Below are positions 54,285 to 63,100 of a DNA stretch of 64,000 nt, piece after piece. Each line of letters opens with the position of its first letter. Within the stretch, counting starts at the first letter, position 1. The notes below the pieces were generated by a model, which was given only the letters and a program-made list of their open reading frames with translations, was not told the DNA's origin and made no database searches. The position numbers were made by a program, and so were the translations under genes. Origin of the DNA: Vibrio sp. VB16 (GTDB taxonomy: Bacteria; Pseudomonadota; Gammaproteobacteria; Enterobacterales; Vibrionaceae); assembly GCF_015594925.2 (NCBI RefSeq), contig NZ_CP087590.1, positions 1,736,001 to 1,800,000 of the forward strand. The letters run 5' to 3'.

Positions 54285-55032
54285 AATTCACCTTTGACGT
54301 TGGTAATCTTGCAACCAATATTTTATTAATAATTTGTTGTTGCCATTTAATCTTCGTACCTATCTTGTTCTTTGTAAAGGTGAACTAATGCAGAACGAAG
54401 ACGATGCGACTGAGCAGGACGAACGAGGAAGAAATAAAGCAGAGAAGCGCAATCAAGGAAGCAGGCGAAACGTATTTGACGTCCTTCTATTTTCCCCGTC
54501 TATATGAAAAATATGGTCAATTCGAGTTGAGCTTATTGTTACACCCAAATAATTCCAGAATTTCTCTCGCCTCGTAAAATAACAACAATCGCGCAGATGT
54601 AACTGACGACACGTAGGATTACACCTATAAGTAATCATTCACTGCTAACGACGGGTATAATGACCGCTAAAGCTCAGATAGCTGAGTGCGTATTATGTAT
54701 CTTATGTTAAATAGATATTTTTATACATCAATGCTTTAGATGCTGGATTTAACATTTTCAACAATTCTTGGCGTGTGCTTTGTGGTAATAGTGAGATTAG
54801 CGTCGTCTTGAAAACATTTAATTAAAGCCATACTGAAATGACCAACGACGAGTGTTTCTGAACAATCGATTTGAAGAAGTGTGTTGTTTTCAACAATATT
54901 TTTTTAATTTCGAGGTGCGTTGCCGATTGGCTAATTACAGTACACTTCCTGTGTGGCTGATGGTTTTTCCCTGACCAAGAACTAACAGGGTTACAATCAC
55001 ATTCTGATTGGTATTATTGAATGCTCTCTAAT
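54285..55032. other. Gene-poor AT-rich stretch, ~750 bp
   Basis: It contains one possible 39-codon frame with a ribosome site (54388-54507) and the second copy of the imperfect 29-base repeat (54427-54455). The rest (54508-55032) shows no gene; it may be decayed accessory DNA. Confidence 0.6.
54388..54507 (+). CDS. Possible 39-aa charged peptide
   Basis: The frame starts with AAAGGTGAACTA before ATG, a good ribosome site, and encodes MQNEDDATEQDERGRNKAEK followed by a basic stretch and a hydrophobic end. No family is known. The coding middle falls on the imperfect repeat shared with 53939-53967, so the frame may simply be an accident of that repeat. Confidence 0.25.
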   Translation: MQNEDDATEQDERGRNKAEKRNQGSRRNVFDVLLFSPSI

Positions 55033-56262
55033 TTAGTTACTAACCACTACCCTGTTTCGACCTTCACTTTTCGCGGTATAGAGAGCAGTATCGGCTCGTA
55101 ATAAAAGTTGATTGCGAGATTCATCGTTTCGATTCATCGCTACGCCCATACTTGCCGTCACCGAATATTGATCGCTTAAATCCAGTGTCTCAATAGCTAT
55201 TCTCAGTTTCTCTGCCAGGCTGCTAGCGCCTAACAGTTCAGTATTCGGACATATCACCAGAAACTCTTCACCACCCCAGCGTCCAACAATATCCACTTTG
55301 CGTACGGTTTCCTTTAGCGCCTTCGCTACCGCAACCAGCGTGTCATCTCCTGCTTGGTGTCCCCAGCTATCATTAATTGATTTAAAATAGTCCAAGTCGA
55401 TAAGAATAACTGAGAACTTATGGGGGTACCGGTTGGAGCAGTTGGTTTCATCAGTCAATACCTGATCTAGTCTATGTCTGTTGGATATTTGAGTCAGCGC
55501 ATCGGTCACCGAGTAGTATTTAAGTTTTTTTTCTAACTCGACTTTCTTGGTCACATCTTCAATTACTGCCTGCATTGCAGGCTCGCCATCCCATTCAATT
55601 CGATTATCATAAACACTGAAGTAGCGTTTTTTTCCATCGAAACAAATATTCTCAAGTACCGTATTTACCCCCTGAGCCTTGCCATTAATTATGTCTTCGT
55701 ATTGCTGTCGTGCAAGCTCATGTTCGCTCTCTGGGATGAAATCCATCAGACTCACGTTGTTGAGTACATATTCTATTGACGGAGCGTGCATTAAATCGAC
55801 CCATGCCTGGTTTACCATCACAGGTATAAAGTTTTTGTGAACCGTTATACCTTGTCCCGAAGTCGTAATAAGTCTCTTGTATTTTCGCTCATTTTCTTTC
55901 AATTGCTGGTGTGCTTTCTCAACGATTGACATATCAATAACGGTAACTTGGATAGCAGGTTCCCCTTCCCATTCAATCACGTGATCGATAGTAAATACAG
56001 TGAAGGTACGGCCATCACGGTCAATGTTCTTGAATGTTCTACCGCGGGGTGTCATTTTACCACTTATCTGTAGGTAGTAGTTGTCACGGGCGGATTGATG
56101 AAATTCAGGGTCAACAAAATCTAAAAATGAACCAATACTACTCATTAACTCCGTCGACGAGTTATACCCAAATATTCGTGCATAATTGTCATCAACATAA
56201 ACTGGTTCAAGGTCTTTGAGCACGATTACACCATAGGTTGAATCGATAGTTAGTTCAGGCAT
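55033..56262 (-). CDS. PAS-PAS-GGDEF diguanylate cyclase
   Basis: A soluble 409-aa protein: two PAS domains (residues ~1-110, with GVIVLKDLEPVYVDDNYARIFGY; and ~125-240) followed by a GGDEF domain (SVTDALTQISNRHRLDQV to SEGRNRVVVSN). The active loop is RWGGEEF near residue 328. An I-site RKVD lies five residues before it, so feedback inhibition by c-di-GMP is expected. GGAGTAG precedes the ATG. No EAL domain is present. Confidence 0.92.
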   Translation of the reverse strand: MPELTIDSTYGVIVLKDLEPVYVDDNYARIFGYNSSTELMSSIGSFLDFVDPEFHQSARDNYYLQISGKMTPRGRTFKNIDRDGRTFTVFTIDHVIEWEGEPAIQVTVIDMSIVEKAHQQLKENERKYKRLITTSGQGITVHKNFIPVMVNQAWVDLMHAPSIEYVLNNVSLMDFIPESEHELARQQYEDIINGKAQGVNTVLENICFDGKKRYFSVYDNRIEWDGEPAMQAVIEDVTKKVELEKKLKYYSVTDALTQISNRHRLDQVLTDETNCSNRYPHKFSVILIDLDYFKSINDSWGHQAGDDTLVAVAKALKETVRKVDIVGRWGGEEFLVICPNTELLGASSLAEKLRIAIETLDLSDQYSVTASMGVAMNRNDESRNQLLLRADTALYTAKSEGRNRVVVSN

Positions 56263-56270
56263 AAAGTTTA

Positions 56271-56468
56271 CTACTCCAAAGAAGAGACGGTATTACCATT
56301 AGTTAATATACAGGTAGAATTGTATGTCGCAAGACATCCAAACGTAAATCTATCTACTTCCTTTGTATTGTTGTTGGTTACCATACGAATTACGGTGAAT
56401 ACGAATACATGATAGTGAATTTCCAGCGACAAAGAGAACATAGACCTCATGCTACACTTTTTTTTCAT
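56271..56468 (-). CDS. Doubtful 65-aa upstream frame of the PAS-GGDEF gene
   Basis: This frame ends 8 bases before the diguanylate cyclase start, and its stop region overlaps that gene's ribosome site. It begins MKKKCSMRSMFSLSLEIHYH and resembles no family. No ribosome site is seen before it. Translational coupling is possible, but it may be chance. Confidence 0.2.
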   Translation of the reverse strand: MKKKCSMRSMFSLSLEIHYHVFVFTVIRMVTNNNTKEVDRFTFGCLATYNSTCILTNGNTVSSLE

Positions 56469-56528
56469 GTTGGCCGTTATAACCTAACACTTATTGAATA
56501 TAGAAAAAGCCGAACGACGGTATAAAGA

Positions 56529-57104
56529 ATGGAACAATTAAATATTTCACTATTTTTTGCAATCAATCACTTTGCAACGATAAGCCCTATCATAGACCGT
56601 ATTGCTATCGTACTCGCTGAAGGTATGCCTTACTTGTTTATTTTGGTGCTTGGCGCTTATTGGTTTACAGCCACAGCACAGAAAAAACTCATATTCTTGA
56701 GGGCTAGCTTTGCGGTTCTCCTTGGCATGTTAATGAGTTATATTATCTCTCTAGGTTACTTCCATTCGAGGCCTTTCATAGACGGCCTTGGAAAGACATT
56801 AACCTTTCATGTGCCCGATTCCTCCTTTCCCTCTGATCATACAACCTTCATGTTTTGCATTGCCATCACTCTGCTATTACATCCAACAACGAGAGTTCTA
56901 GGAGTAGTATTAAGTCTATTAGCATTGATAGGAGGGGTTGCGAGAATATTTATCGGCGTTCACTTTCCATTTGATATAGCGATGGCATTCTTATTATCAT
57001 CTTTATCCGCCAAAATCATATACGCCACCAGACGTAGATATGATAACTTTAGCTATAAAGTGATTTCTATCAGCGACAAGCTAACGAAAAAAGAAGTCAA
57101 TTGA
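56529..57104 (+). CDS. PAP2-type undecaprenyl-pyrophosphate phosphatase (BcrC-like)
   Basis: A 191-aa membrane protein with about five helices and the three PAP2 motifs: YFHSRPF (near residue 77), SFPSDHTTF (near 100) and RIFIGVHFPFDI (near 143). The closest named relatives by eye are BcrC-type enzymes that recycle undecaprenyl pyrophosphate for cell-wall synthesis and can give bacitracin tolerance. Lipid A or PG phosphatases are alternatives. It is convergent with the DUF938 gene. Confidence 0.82.
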   Translation: MEQLNISLFFAINHFATISPIIDRIAIVLAEGMPYLFILVLGAYWFTATAQKKLIFLRASFAVLLGMLMSYIISLGYFHSRPFIDGLGKTLTFHVPDSSFPSDHTTFMFCIAITLLLHPTTRVLGVVLSLLALIGGVARIFIGVHFPFDIAMAFLLSSLSAKIIYATRRRYDNFSYKVISISDKLTKKEVN

Positions 57105-57180
57105 CACCATTCAAAGATTACTTATATACGAACGCCTACTTTCTTTCGTTTACATCCGTAAGGTCTGAGATCAACTCGTT

Positions 57181-57765
57181 TTATTTCGTCCACACCAACA
57201 TAAAATTATTCGCAGGCATCGGTATTTTGGTAACCAATTCCATACCTTTAGCCCAGGAGACCAAGTCTTCAATGTCTCGAATACCTCCAAACCCTTTTTT
57301 TGTTAATGACTTATCAAATTCTTGGTTGGTACTGCTCGTGTGCTCACCATTGACCATCATTGGACCATATTGACAAAAAACACCACCTTTAGGGAGGTTT
57401 TTTGCAATCATCCTCATCATCAATTGTGCATCTTTCTGTTGCATAATATGAGTCGTGTTTGCTGTAAATACAGCATCGATTTCTATATTAGGCCAACTAT
57501 CCTGTCCAATTTTAAGCGTAAATGGATTGCTGATAATGTCTGAACCAGACTCTGAGACCCATGCATTAATACTCAGATGGTTTTCTGGCATATCGCTGGT
57601 ATACCAACAATTAAGATTAGATATTTTAGGAGCAAGAAAAACGGCGTGTTGCCCCGTTCCCGAGCCGATCTCTAAAACGTTTTGACTGTTCTTAAAATAG
57701 ATGGAAAGTTGTTCGAAGATGACCTGTTTGTTTCTTTCAAAGGATGGGCTAAAACACTTGGACAT
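57181..57765 (-). CDS. DUF938 SAM-dependent methyltransferase-like protein
   Basis: A 194-aa protein of the DUF938 family. It starts MSKCFSPSFERNKQVIFEQL, with a SAM-binding motif VLEIGSGTGQHAVFLA (near residue 32) and FCQYGPMMVNGEHTSSTNQEFDKSL, the family signature region. The human homologue is METTL26; no substrate is known. The start is the ATG at 57765, with AGGAA 7 bases upstream; the longer in-frame extension has no support. Confidence 0.87.
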   Translation of the reverse strand: MSKCFSPSFERNKQVIFEQLSIYFKNSQNVLEIGSGTGQHAVFLAPKISNLNCWYTSDMPENHLSINAWVSESGSDIISNPFTLKIGQDSWPNIEIDAVFTANTTHIMQQKDAQLMMRMIAKNLPKGGVFCQYGPMMVNGEHTSSTNQEFDKSLTKKGFGGIRDIEDLVSWAKGMELVTKIPMPANNFMLVWTK

Positions 57766-57859
57766 GGTTATATTCCTGATTGTTTCTGAATAAGTATGAA
57801 CGGTACTCTTTAGCAAACGAAACAACGCCCATCGTTACACAACATAATGAAAGTAGCGT

Positions 57860-58525
57860 TTATTTGGTACTGAATATTATATCGCCGTAGTAGGATTCTG
57901 CGTTGCTCCCGCTGTTATCTGTATCCGTCATAATGGCGACCATGTCTATATATCTATAGGCATTTAGGTTCGATTTTTCGCTCCCTTTATCCCCAAAGTA
58001 ATCAATCAAATCATTATATACATTTCGTTTTTCATTGTACCAATGCCCTAATTGAGCGCCCTGCCCTCGAACCGCGATCATTTGGACACTTGATCCAGTA
58101 AACGCGTTATCCCACACCTGACCCTGACTTTGATTGCTTGACCAAACGTAGCTTATCGATTTTGTTGTCCAGAGCATTAATCCACCATCGATAACCACAT
58201 AAACCCTAGCGACGTAATCATCACCTTCCTTGTTATGCTCGTTCAATAATGGCAGTTTACTCTCTGTTAACCAACTCCAGTTCATATAAGGCGTTTCGAG
58301 TAGGTCAATTTTCTTTTTCAAAACAAGGCCCGATGCCGAATTGTTACTTATTGCTTTTAAAGCAATGTGGTCTTTATAGGTAAGTACTTTATACGTTGAT
58401 TCGCCGGATATGACTTCGTGTTCCCACTGTTGCATACCTCTGTCATTTAGTGACGTTAAGTTTAAAGAGGCACTGGCACACAAAGATGTCCCTAAACTGA
58501 TGAGCAAAGCGATATATCTAACCAT
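57860..58525 (-). CDS. DUF3047 family secreted protein
   Basis: A 221-aa protein with a Sec signal (MVRYIALLISLGTSLCASAS). The mature part fits DUF3047: YKDHIALKAISNNSASGL, a W-S-W core after the YMNWSW motif, DDYVARVYVVIDGGLMLWTTKSISYVWS and a C-terminal DMVAIMTDTDNSGSNAESYYGDI. The fold is probably a beta-sandwich like carbohydrate-binding modules. Its function is unknown. GGAG precedes the ATG by 8 bases. Confidence 0.82.
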   Translation of the reverse strand: MVRYIALLISLGTSLCASASLNLTSLNDRGMQQWEHEVISGESTYKVLTYKDHIALKAISNNSASGLVLKKKIDLLETPYMNWSWLTESKLPLLNEHNKEGDDYVARVYVVIDGGLMLWTTKSISYVWSSNQSQGQVWDNAFTGSSVQMIAVRGQGAQLGHWYNEKRNVYNDLIDYFGDKGSEKSNLNAYRYIDMVAIMTDTDNSGSNAESYYGDIIFSTK

Positions 58526-58611
58526 TCCATTCTCCAGTTATTGCCATACGATACAATTTAAGTAAGTAATACAAACCAGCCTCTAAGACCCAATTCAAGG
58601 CCGATTTTTTA

Positions 58612-58809
58612 TTAAAATGCCTCATCTTCATTATAAACACTGACAATATGGTCACCATCCACAGTTTCAGATATCAAAAAAACGATGGGTTTACAGCATA
58701 CTTGACAGTCTTCAATATACTGCTGATTTACGTCCGTGGAATCGATTAGAACGTCAATAAATTCAGCACAGTATGGGCACACTATAGATTTTTCAACTAG
58801 TTGATCCAT
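58612..58809 (-). CDS. CPXCG-motif cysteine-rich small protein
   Basis: A 65-aa protein with two cysteine pairs, VCPYCAEF and CQVCCKPI, forming a probable zinc ribbon. It corresponds to the CPXCG-motif family, which is common in gammaproteobacteria and has no known function. The first pair reads CPYC-A rather than CPxC-G. GAGGGA precedes the ATG. Confidence 0.82.
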   Translation of the reverse strand: MDQLVEKSIVCPYCAEFIDVLIDSTDVNQQYIEDCQVCCKPIVFLISETVDGDHIVSVYNEDEAF

Positions 58810-58994
58810 TTTGAAATCCCTCGAAATACGCTGAAATTGATAGTCCCGCAGTTACGCGATTTCTATTAATAAGATTTGATTGAATTTATCCTCTTCGAAC
58901 GATGAAATCAAAGAATAACCAGAAAAGTTACATGTACTAACGAAAGTTGAACGCTAAACTTAATAATAATCCACTCGATAATTCAGGTTGATAG

Positions 58995-60071
58995 ATGAAA
59001 ATAACCCATCAAATAAAGGTATCAATGTTTGTCGTGTTAATGGCGAATACTGTTCACGCGTATGAAGTGGAAAAAGTGAGCAGCGGACTAATTATACCAT
59101 GGGGATTGGCCTATATAGACGACAACACTATGCTCATAACTGAGAGAAATGGTGCAATCAAAAGGCTCAATCTGTTAACTGGTGAACATAAGACTTTGGC
59201 TGAGATTCCAAAGGTTTGGGCGAAAGGACAAGGGGGTCTTTTAGACATCGCACTCTCTCCCTTCGACGACAATAAAATATACGTTACGTACAGTAAAAAG
59301 AACAATAGCAACGGCACCTTAGCCCTTGCATCAGCGACTTACCAGAACGGGTTATTATCAGATTGGAAGGACATATTTGTTTCAATATCCGTAACCGATA
59401 CCAATAGACATTTCGGCAGCCGAATTACGTTTGATCATAATAGTCTCTACCTTTCAATCGGTGACCGTGGTGAACGAGAAAATGGGCAGAACACCCTGAA
59501 TCATGCCGGCTCAATCTTGCGTTTGTACCCGGACGGTAGTACGCCTCCAGATAACCCGTTTATCAGCAATGAAAATGTACTAGACGAAATATGGAGTTAC
59601 GGACATCGCAACCCACAGGGATTGTTCTTCGATCATAAGACCGAACAGCTCTGGTCGATCGAGCACGGACCACGTGGTGGAGATGAAATTAACTTAATCA
59701 AAGAAGGGGCTAATTATGGATGGCCAATTACCTCACACGGTAAGGAATATTGGGGTCCAATCAGTGTTGGCGAAGCAACTGAAAAAGAAGGTATTGAATC
59801 ACCCATTAAGGTATATATCCCTTCAATCGCTCCAAGTAGTTTGGTCTTGTATCGAGGTGAGACGTTTCCGGAGTTAAAAGGCAAATTATTATCTGGTGCG
59901 CTCAAGTTGACGCATATTAATGTCGTCACACTCAATATGGACGGTGACGATATCGCAGAAGACCGAATCCTATTAAGTCTTGGTGAACGAATCAGAGACA
60001 TTGAGGTGTCCCCAAACGGAGAGATTTTCTTCAGTACTGATTCCGGTCATATCTACAAGCTCAAGAGGTGA
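58995..60071 (+). CDS. PQQ-dependent aldose sugar dehydrogenase (YliI/Asd-like)
   Basis: A 358-aa periplasmic six-bladed beta-propeller with a signal peptide (cleavage near VHA-Y, residue 23). Typical blocks are IPWGLAYID, GGLLDIALSP, HFGSRITFD, SIGDRGERENGQN, WSYGHRNPQGL, IEHGPRGGDEINLI and NYGWPITSHG. Relatives oxidise aldose sugars with PQQ and pass electrons to the respiratory chain. No PQQ biosynthesis gene is in the window, so the cofactor would have to be encoded elsewhere or taken up. It is convergent with the HAD gene. Confidence 0.9.
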   Translation: MKITHQIKVSMFVVLMANTVHAYEVEKVSSGLIIPWGLAYIDDNTMLITERNGAIKRLNLLTGEHKTLAEIPKVWAKGQGGLLDIALSPFDDNKIYVTYSKKNNSNGTLALASATYQNGLLSDWKDIFVSISVTDTNRHFGSRITFDHNSLYLSIGDRGERENGQNTLNHAGSILRLYPDGSTPPDNPFISNENVLDEIWSYGHRNPQGLFFDHKTEQLWSIEHGPRGGDEINLIKEGANYGWPITSHGKEYWGPISVGEATEKEGIESPIKVYIPSIAPSSLVLYRGETFPELKGKLLSGALKLTHINVVTLNMDGDDIAEDRILLSLGERIRDIEVSPNGEIFFSTDSGHIYKLKR

Positions 60072-60097
60072 AAATGGTATGGCTATTCTAGCCTCTA

Positions 60098-60748
60098 CTA
60101 AAAATACTCAGCGACGACCCCTACAACCTCGTCTAGGTGACCAACGATATGATTTGCGATGTCAAACTCTTTGGATGCCTGCTCAGGTATGGCTATTGTG
60201 GTTATTTTTGCACAAACAGCAGATCTTACTCCGGTGATACTATCTTCTAAAGCAATGGCACGGCTAGTGGAGACACCTAACAGACGACACACTTCCAAAT
60301 ATACATCAGGTAAAGGTTTTCCATATTCAACATCATCAGCGCTTAGTGTAAGTTCAAAGACATCGATTATATCCAACTTCTCGAGAACCGCGGATATGAT
60401 CGGATAACTTGATGAGGTTGCTAACGCAATACGGCAGCCTTTCTTCTGTAGGAAGTCGATTAACGTATAGATCCCTTCTCGGGCCGTCGCTCGTTGAGAT
60501 ATTAAAGCGGCCGTCTTTTGCAAAAGAGAACTTGTGAAAACGTTTTGATCAACCGTTAAGTTAAAACGTTCGATCCAAAACGCGGCAATATCATCTATAC
60601 GCTTACCCATTGTAAACAGAATACAGTCGTCTTCAGTTATATTGATACCAAGTTGTTCCAACAACTCTATTTGAGCTTTACGCCAATGCGGTTCGGAATC
60701 AAGCAACACTCCGTCCATATCAAAAATGAATAATTCTTTTCTGTACAT
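60098..60748 (-). CDS. HAD-family sugar-phosphate phosphatase (YniC/HxpB-like)
   Basis: A 216-aa HAD phosphatase with all four motifs: FDMDGVLLDSE (nucleophile Asp10), ATSSSYP, GKPLPDVYL (Lys) and ALEDSITGVRSA. The cap domain and length match YniC/HxpB, which removes phosphate from 2-deoxyglucose-6-phosphate and related hexose phosphates. The physiological substrate cannot be read from sequence. AGAGG precedes the ATG. Confidence 0.87.
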   Translation of the reverse strand: MYRKELFIFDMDGVLLDSEPHWRKAQIELLEQLGINITEDDCILFTMGKRIDDIAAFWIERFNLTVDQNVFTSSLLQKTAALISQRATAREGIYTLIDFLQKKGCRIALATSSSYPIISAVLEKLDIIDVFELTLSADDVEYGKPLPDVYLEVCRLLGVSTSRAIALEDSITGVRSAVCAKITTIAIPEQASKEFDIANHIVGHLDEVVGVVAEYF

Positions 60749-60988
60749 GTAACCTCTGTTAAAACTTACCGTTAAGCGGTTATTTATATTGGCTTTATTT
60801 TAACGGAGTTGATCAAAAAAAGCTTGAAAATTAAGAGATGTTAACTCAATTTACTTGCTCGATTTTGCAATGCTTAACGTTCGATTTTTTAAAAAAACAC
60901 ATACATATAAGTGACAGGGTAACCTATGTTTAGCCGTAATTCGAATGCTTGCAGCCCTAAATTAAAGGCTGCAACTTTACTTAAGACA

Positions 60989-61342
60989 TTAATTGACTCT
61001 GGTACTGATAAGCTTTCTTGTCTCCCAATAACATTGAACAACCCGCTCTCGCTGAACACTGGCACTTGTTACATTTAAAAGCTTAGCGTCTATATTATTT
61101 TTATAATGATATATTGAGTAGTGAGGCCTTCTCGATTTGGTCAGAATATGTTCCAAGAAAACCAACGTCGCTATAAGATGAAAAATTTGACGCGGAAGTT
61201 GATATGTCAACCGACTCATTGGTTCAAAACATTCGGGATAATTGAAGGTTAACTCTTGTGCCGCCGTTTTATCCATACCAACAGAATGAAGAATGTCACT
61301 CACATTTTCTCTACACTTGCTTTTCTCCAAATATTCGAACAT
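60989..61342 (-). CDS. Hypothetical protein, 117 aa
   Basis: A 117-aa protein from MFEYLEKSKCRENVSDIL to KLISTRVN. It is helical and basic, with no signal peptide or membrane helix that I can be sure of (a short hydrophobic stretch IFHLIATLVFLEHIL occurs near 72). No family is recognised. GGGAGG directly before the ATG at 61342 is very strong, which supports a real gene. It lies between the HAD and SEC-C genes, both also leftward. Confidence 0.55.
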   Translation of the reverse strand: MFEYLEKSKCRENVSDILHSVGMDKTAAQELTFNYPECFEPMSRLTYQLPRQIFHLIATLVFLEHILTKSRRPHYSIYHYKNNIDAKLLNVTSASVQRERVVQCYWETRKLISTRVN

Positions 61343-61466
61343 ACGCCTCCCCAAAACAACATAACATTGGGGTAAATAATAACGTTACGCTAGCGAGTTA
61401 TTGTAAGCGTGATGTCAGAAACAACCTTGATTTGTAAACAAATATTACATGACAAGAAAAGTGGGA

Positions 61467-61802
61467 TTATTTACCGCAACACTTCTTGTATTTTTTATTG
61501 CTACCACAGGAACAAGGATCATTTCGTTCAGGTGTTTTTTCAAAACGTTGAGTCTTGGGTTTATTTAATACCGCATCGAGTTCGCTGATATTTTCTACGG
61601 CTTCGCTATTTATTTCAATATTGGCGAACAGCTGATGTTGTTCAATCAAGCTCTGAACTTCATCTTTACGATGTTGACTAATCACAGTTAGTGATAATGG
61701 ATAATTAGATGTACCAGGCTTAGCCTCTGCGTTTGTTTTGTAACCATTTTTGCCGTAATTCGACATAATATCAGGGGTGCCACGATAGAAAAATTTAGAC
61801 AT
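61467..61802 (-). CDS. SEC-C metal-binding motif protein (PBPRA1643-like)
   Basis: A 111-aa protein whose last ~20 residues are a SEC-C zinc motif, CSCGSNKKYKKCCGK, as at the end of SecA. The N-terminal part (SKFFYRGTPDIMSNYGKNGY, LSLTVISQHRKDEVQSLIEQH) fits the small PBPRA1643-type family known mainly from Vibrionaceae and relatives. Function unknown; SEC-C motifs often contact ribosomes or proteins. The ATG at 61802 is used; the TTG upstream in frame is not needed. Confidence 0.8.
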   Translation of the reverse strand: MSKFFYRGTPDIMSNYGKNGYKTNAEAKPGTSNYPLSLTVISQHRKDEVQSLIEQHQLFANIEINSEAVENISELDAVLNKPKTQRFEKTPERNDPCSCGSNKKYKKCCGK

Positions 61803-61865
61803 AAAGTATCTCAAAGGGAGAAAAACGGCATCTTAACAACTTAAAGGAAGATAAGCGAAATAAGT

Positions 61866-62996
61866 TTAAAGTAACATTCCAGCAAAGAGGAAATACATAA
61901 TCATCCAGAGCACTGAAAGGTTCAGGCTCTTATAAAAATAAAACCCAAAAGCCACTATTGCGACATCAATAGACGAGGTAATTGCTCCGCTAAAAATAGG
62001 ATAATAAAGGGCGGAAAGAAGTAAGCCAACTACAGAAGCATTCACCCCAAGAATGGCACCAGCCATCTTAGGGTTTCCCGCTAGGCGTTGCCAATTCTTT
62101 AAAACTGCGAGTAATAACAGGAAACCGGGTAAGAATACAGCGAGTGTCGCGACAAGCGCGCCCAATATTGGCGATGATGACATCTGATAACCAATATACG
62201 TCGCCAGAGTAAACATCGGTCCGGGTACGGCTTGAGCCGCCGCGTACCCTGTCATAAATACATCCTGACTAACTTGCTCGCCAATTAGGCTCTGAAGTAA
62301 AGGAAGAACCACATGACCACCGCCAAAGACAAAGCTTCCTGCTTGGTAAAAATGGCCGAATAGATCAATCATTGGAGAGTAATGACTGATAAGCGGTAAA
62401 CCAATCAATAACACCATAAATAATACCAAAGGAATTATAGATGCCTTAAAGGGTTGAAGATCACTCTTCACTTCTGTTCTCATAAAGACCCCCCCTATCA
62501 GGGCAGCAATAAACAAGGCTGCCATCTGCGTACTAATGCCCGGAAGGATAAGAAGTGAACACGTAGTTGCGACGCAAATACCTGCCGTTAACTTAGTTTT
62601 ACAGAAATTTTTATACATACCCCACGTAGCATCTGCAACGACGACGACGGCAAGCAACTTCAATCCGTGCACTATGCCTTGATAGACACTGGTTCCTATT
62701 ATTTGACTACTTGCCGTTGCTAGCCCCAGCATAATCAACATGGAAGGAAGGGTGAAACCAACAAACGCCGCGCATGCACCAGGTACGCCCCCCTTTTTAT
62801 ATCCAAGAGCAAAGCCTACTTGACTCGATCCCGGTCCAGGAAGAAATTGGCTTAGGGCGACAATTTGGGCGTACTCCTTATCATCTAACCATTTATGTTT
62901 CTCAACAAATGTCTGGCGAAAATAACCGATATGTGCGGCCGGACCGCCAAAGCTAACCCAACCAAGGATAAAAAACAGCTTAAAAATTAACCACAT
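61866..62996 (-). CDS. chrA: Chromate ion transporter, ChrA (CHR) family
   Basis: A 376-aa membrane protein made of two homologous CHR halves: the first with WVSFGGPAAHIGYFRQTFV and SQFLPGPGSSQVGFALGY, the second with SFVFGGGHVVLPLL and AAQAVPGPMFTLATYIGY. Each has about five or six helices. CHR proteins export chromate, with possible sulfate-linked roles. The codon immediately upstream of the ATG is TAA, so the start is secure. It is divergent from a LysR regulator, a common pairing for inducible transporters. Confidence 0.9.
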   Translation of the reverse strand: MWLIFKLFFILGWVSFGGPAAHIGYFRQTFVEKHKWLDDKEYAQIVALSQFLPGPGSSQVGFALGYKKGGVPGACAAFVGFTLPSMLIMLGLATASSQIIGTSVYQGIVHGLKLLAVVVVADATWGMYKNFCKTKLTAGICVATTCSLLILPGISTQMAALFIAALIGGVFMRTEVKSDLQPFKASIIPLVLFMVLLIGLPLISHYSPMIDLFGHFYQAGSFVFGGGHVVLPLLQSLIGEQVSQDVFMTGYAAAQAVPGPMFTLATYIGYQMSSSPILGALVATLAVFLPGFLLLLAVLKNWQRLAGNPKMAGAILGVNASVVGLLLSALYYPIFSGAITSSIDVAIVAFGFYFYKSLNLSVLWMIMYFLFAGMLL

Positions 62997-63023
62997 TTAA
63001 ATATCACTCTGTATCGCGTTGTG

Positions 63024-63061
63024 ATTAATTTAATTAGTAAGTTAAAATGAATCAAATTAAT
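63024..63061. promoter_or_regulatory. AT-rich inverted repeat between chrA and the LysR gene
   Basis: ATTAATTTAATT (63024-63035) faces AATCAAATTAAT (63050-63061), one mismatch. It contains the T-N11-A type spacing expected of LysR operators and lies in the only divergent promoter region available. Confidence 0.4.
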
Positions 63062-63100
63062 AGTTTTAATAGACTATATGAACCAAATGGGATCAAGTAA

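Noticed and set aside
54453..54638. 61-codon minus-strand frame
   Set aside because: No ribosome site; it overlaps the imperfect repeat and looks like chance.
57101..57373. 90-codon plus-strand frame overlapping the DUF938 gene
   Set aside because: It lies largely opposite a well-supported methyltransferase gene and has no signal of its own.
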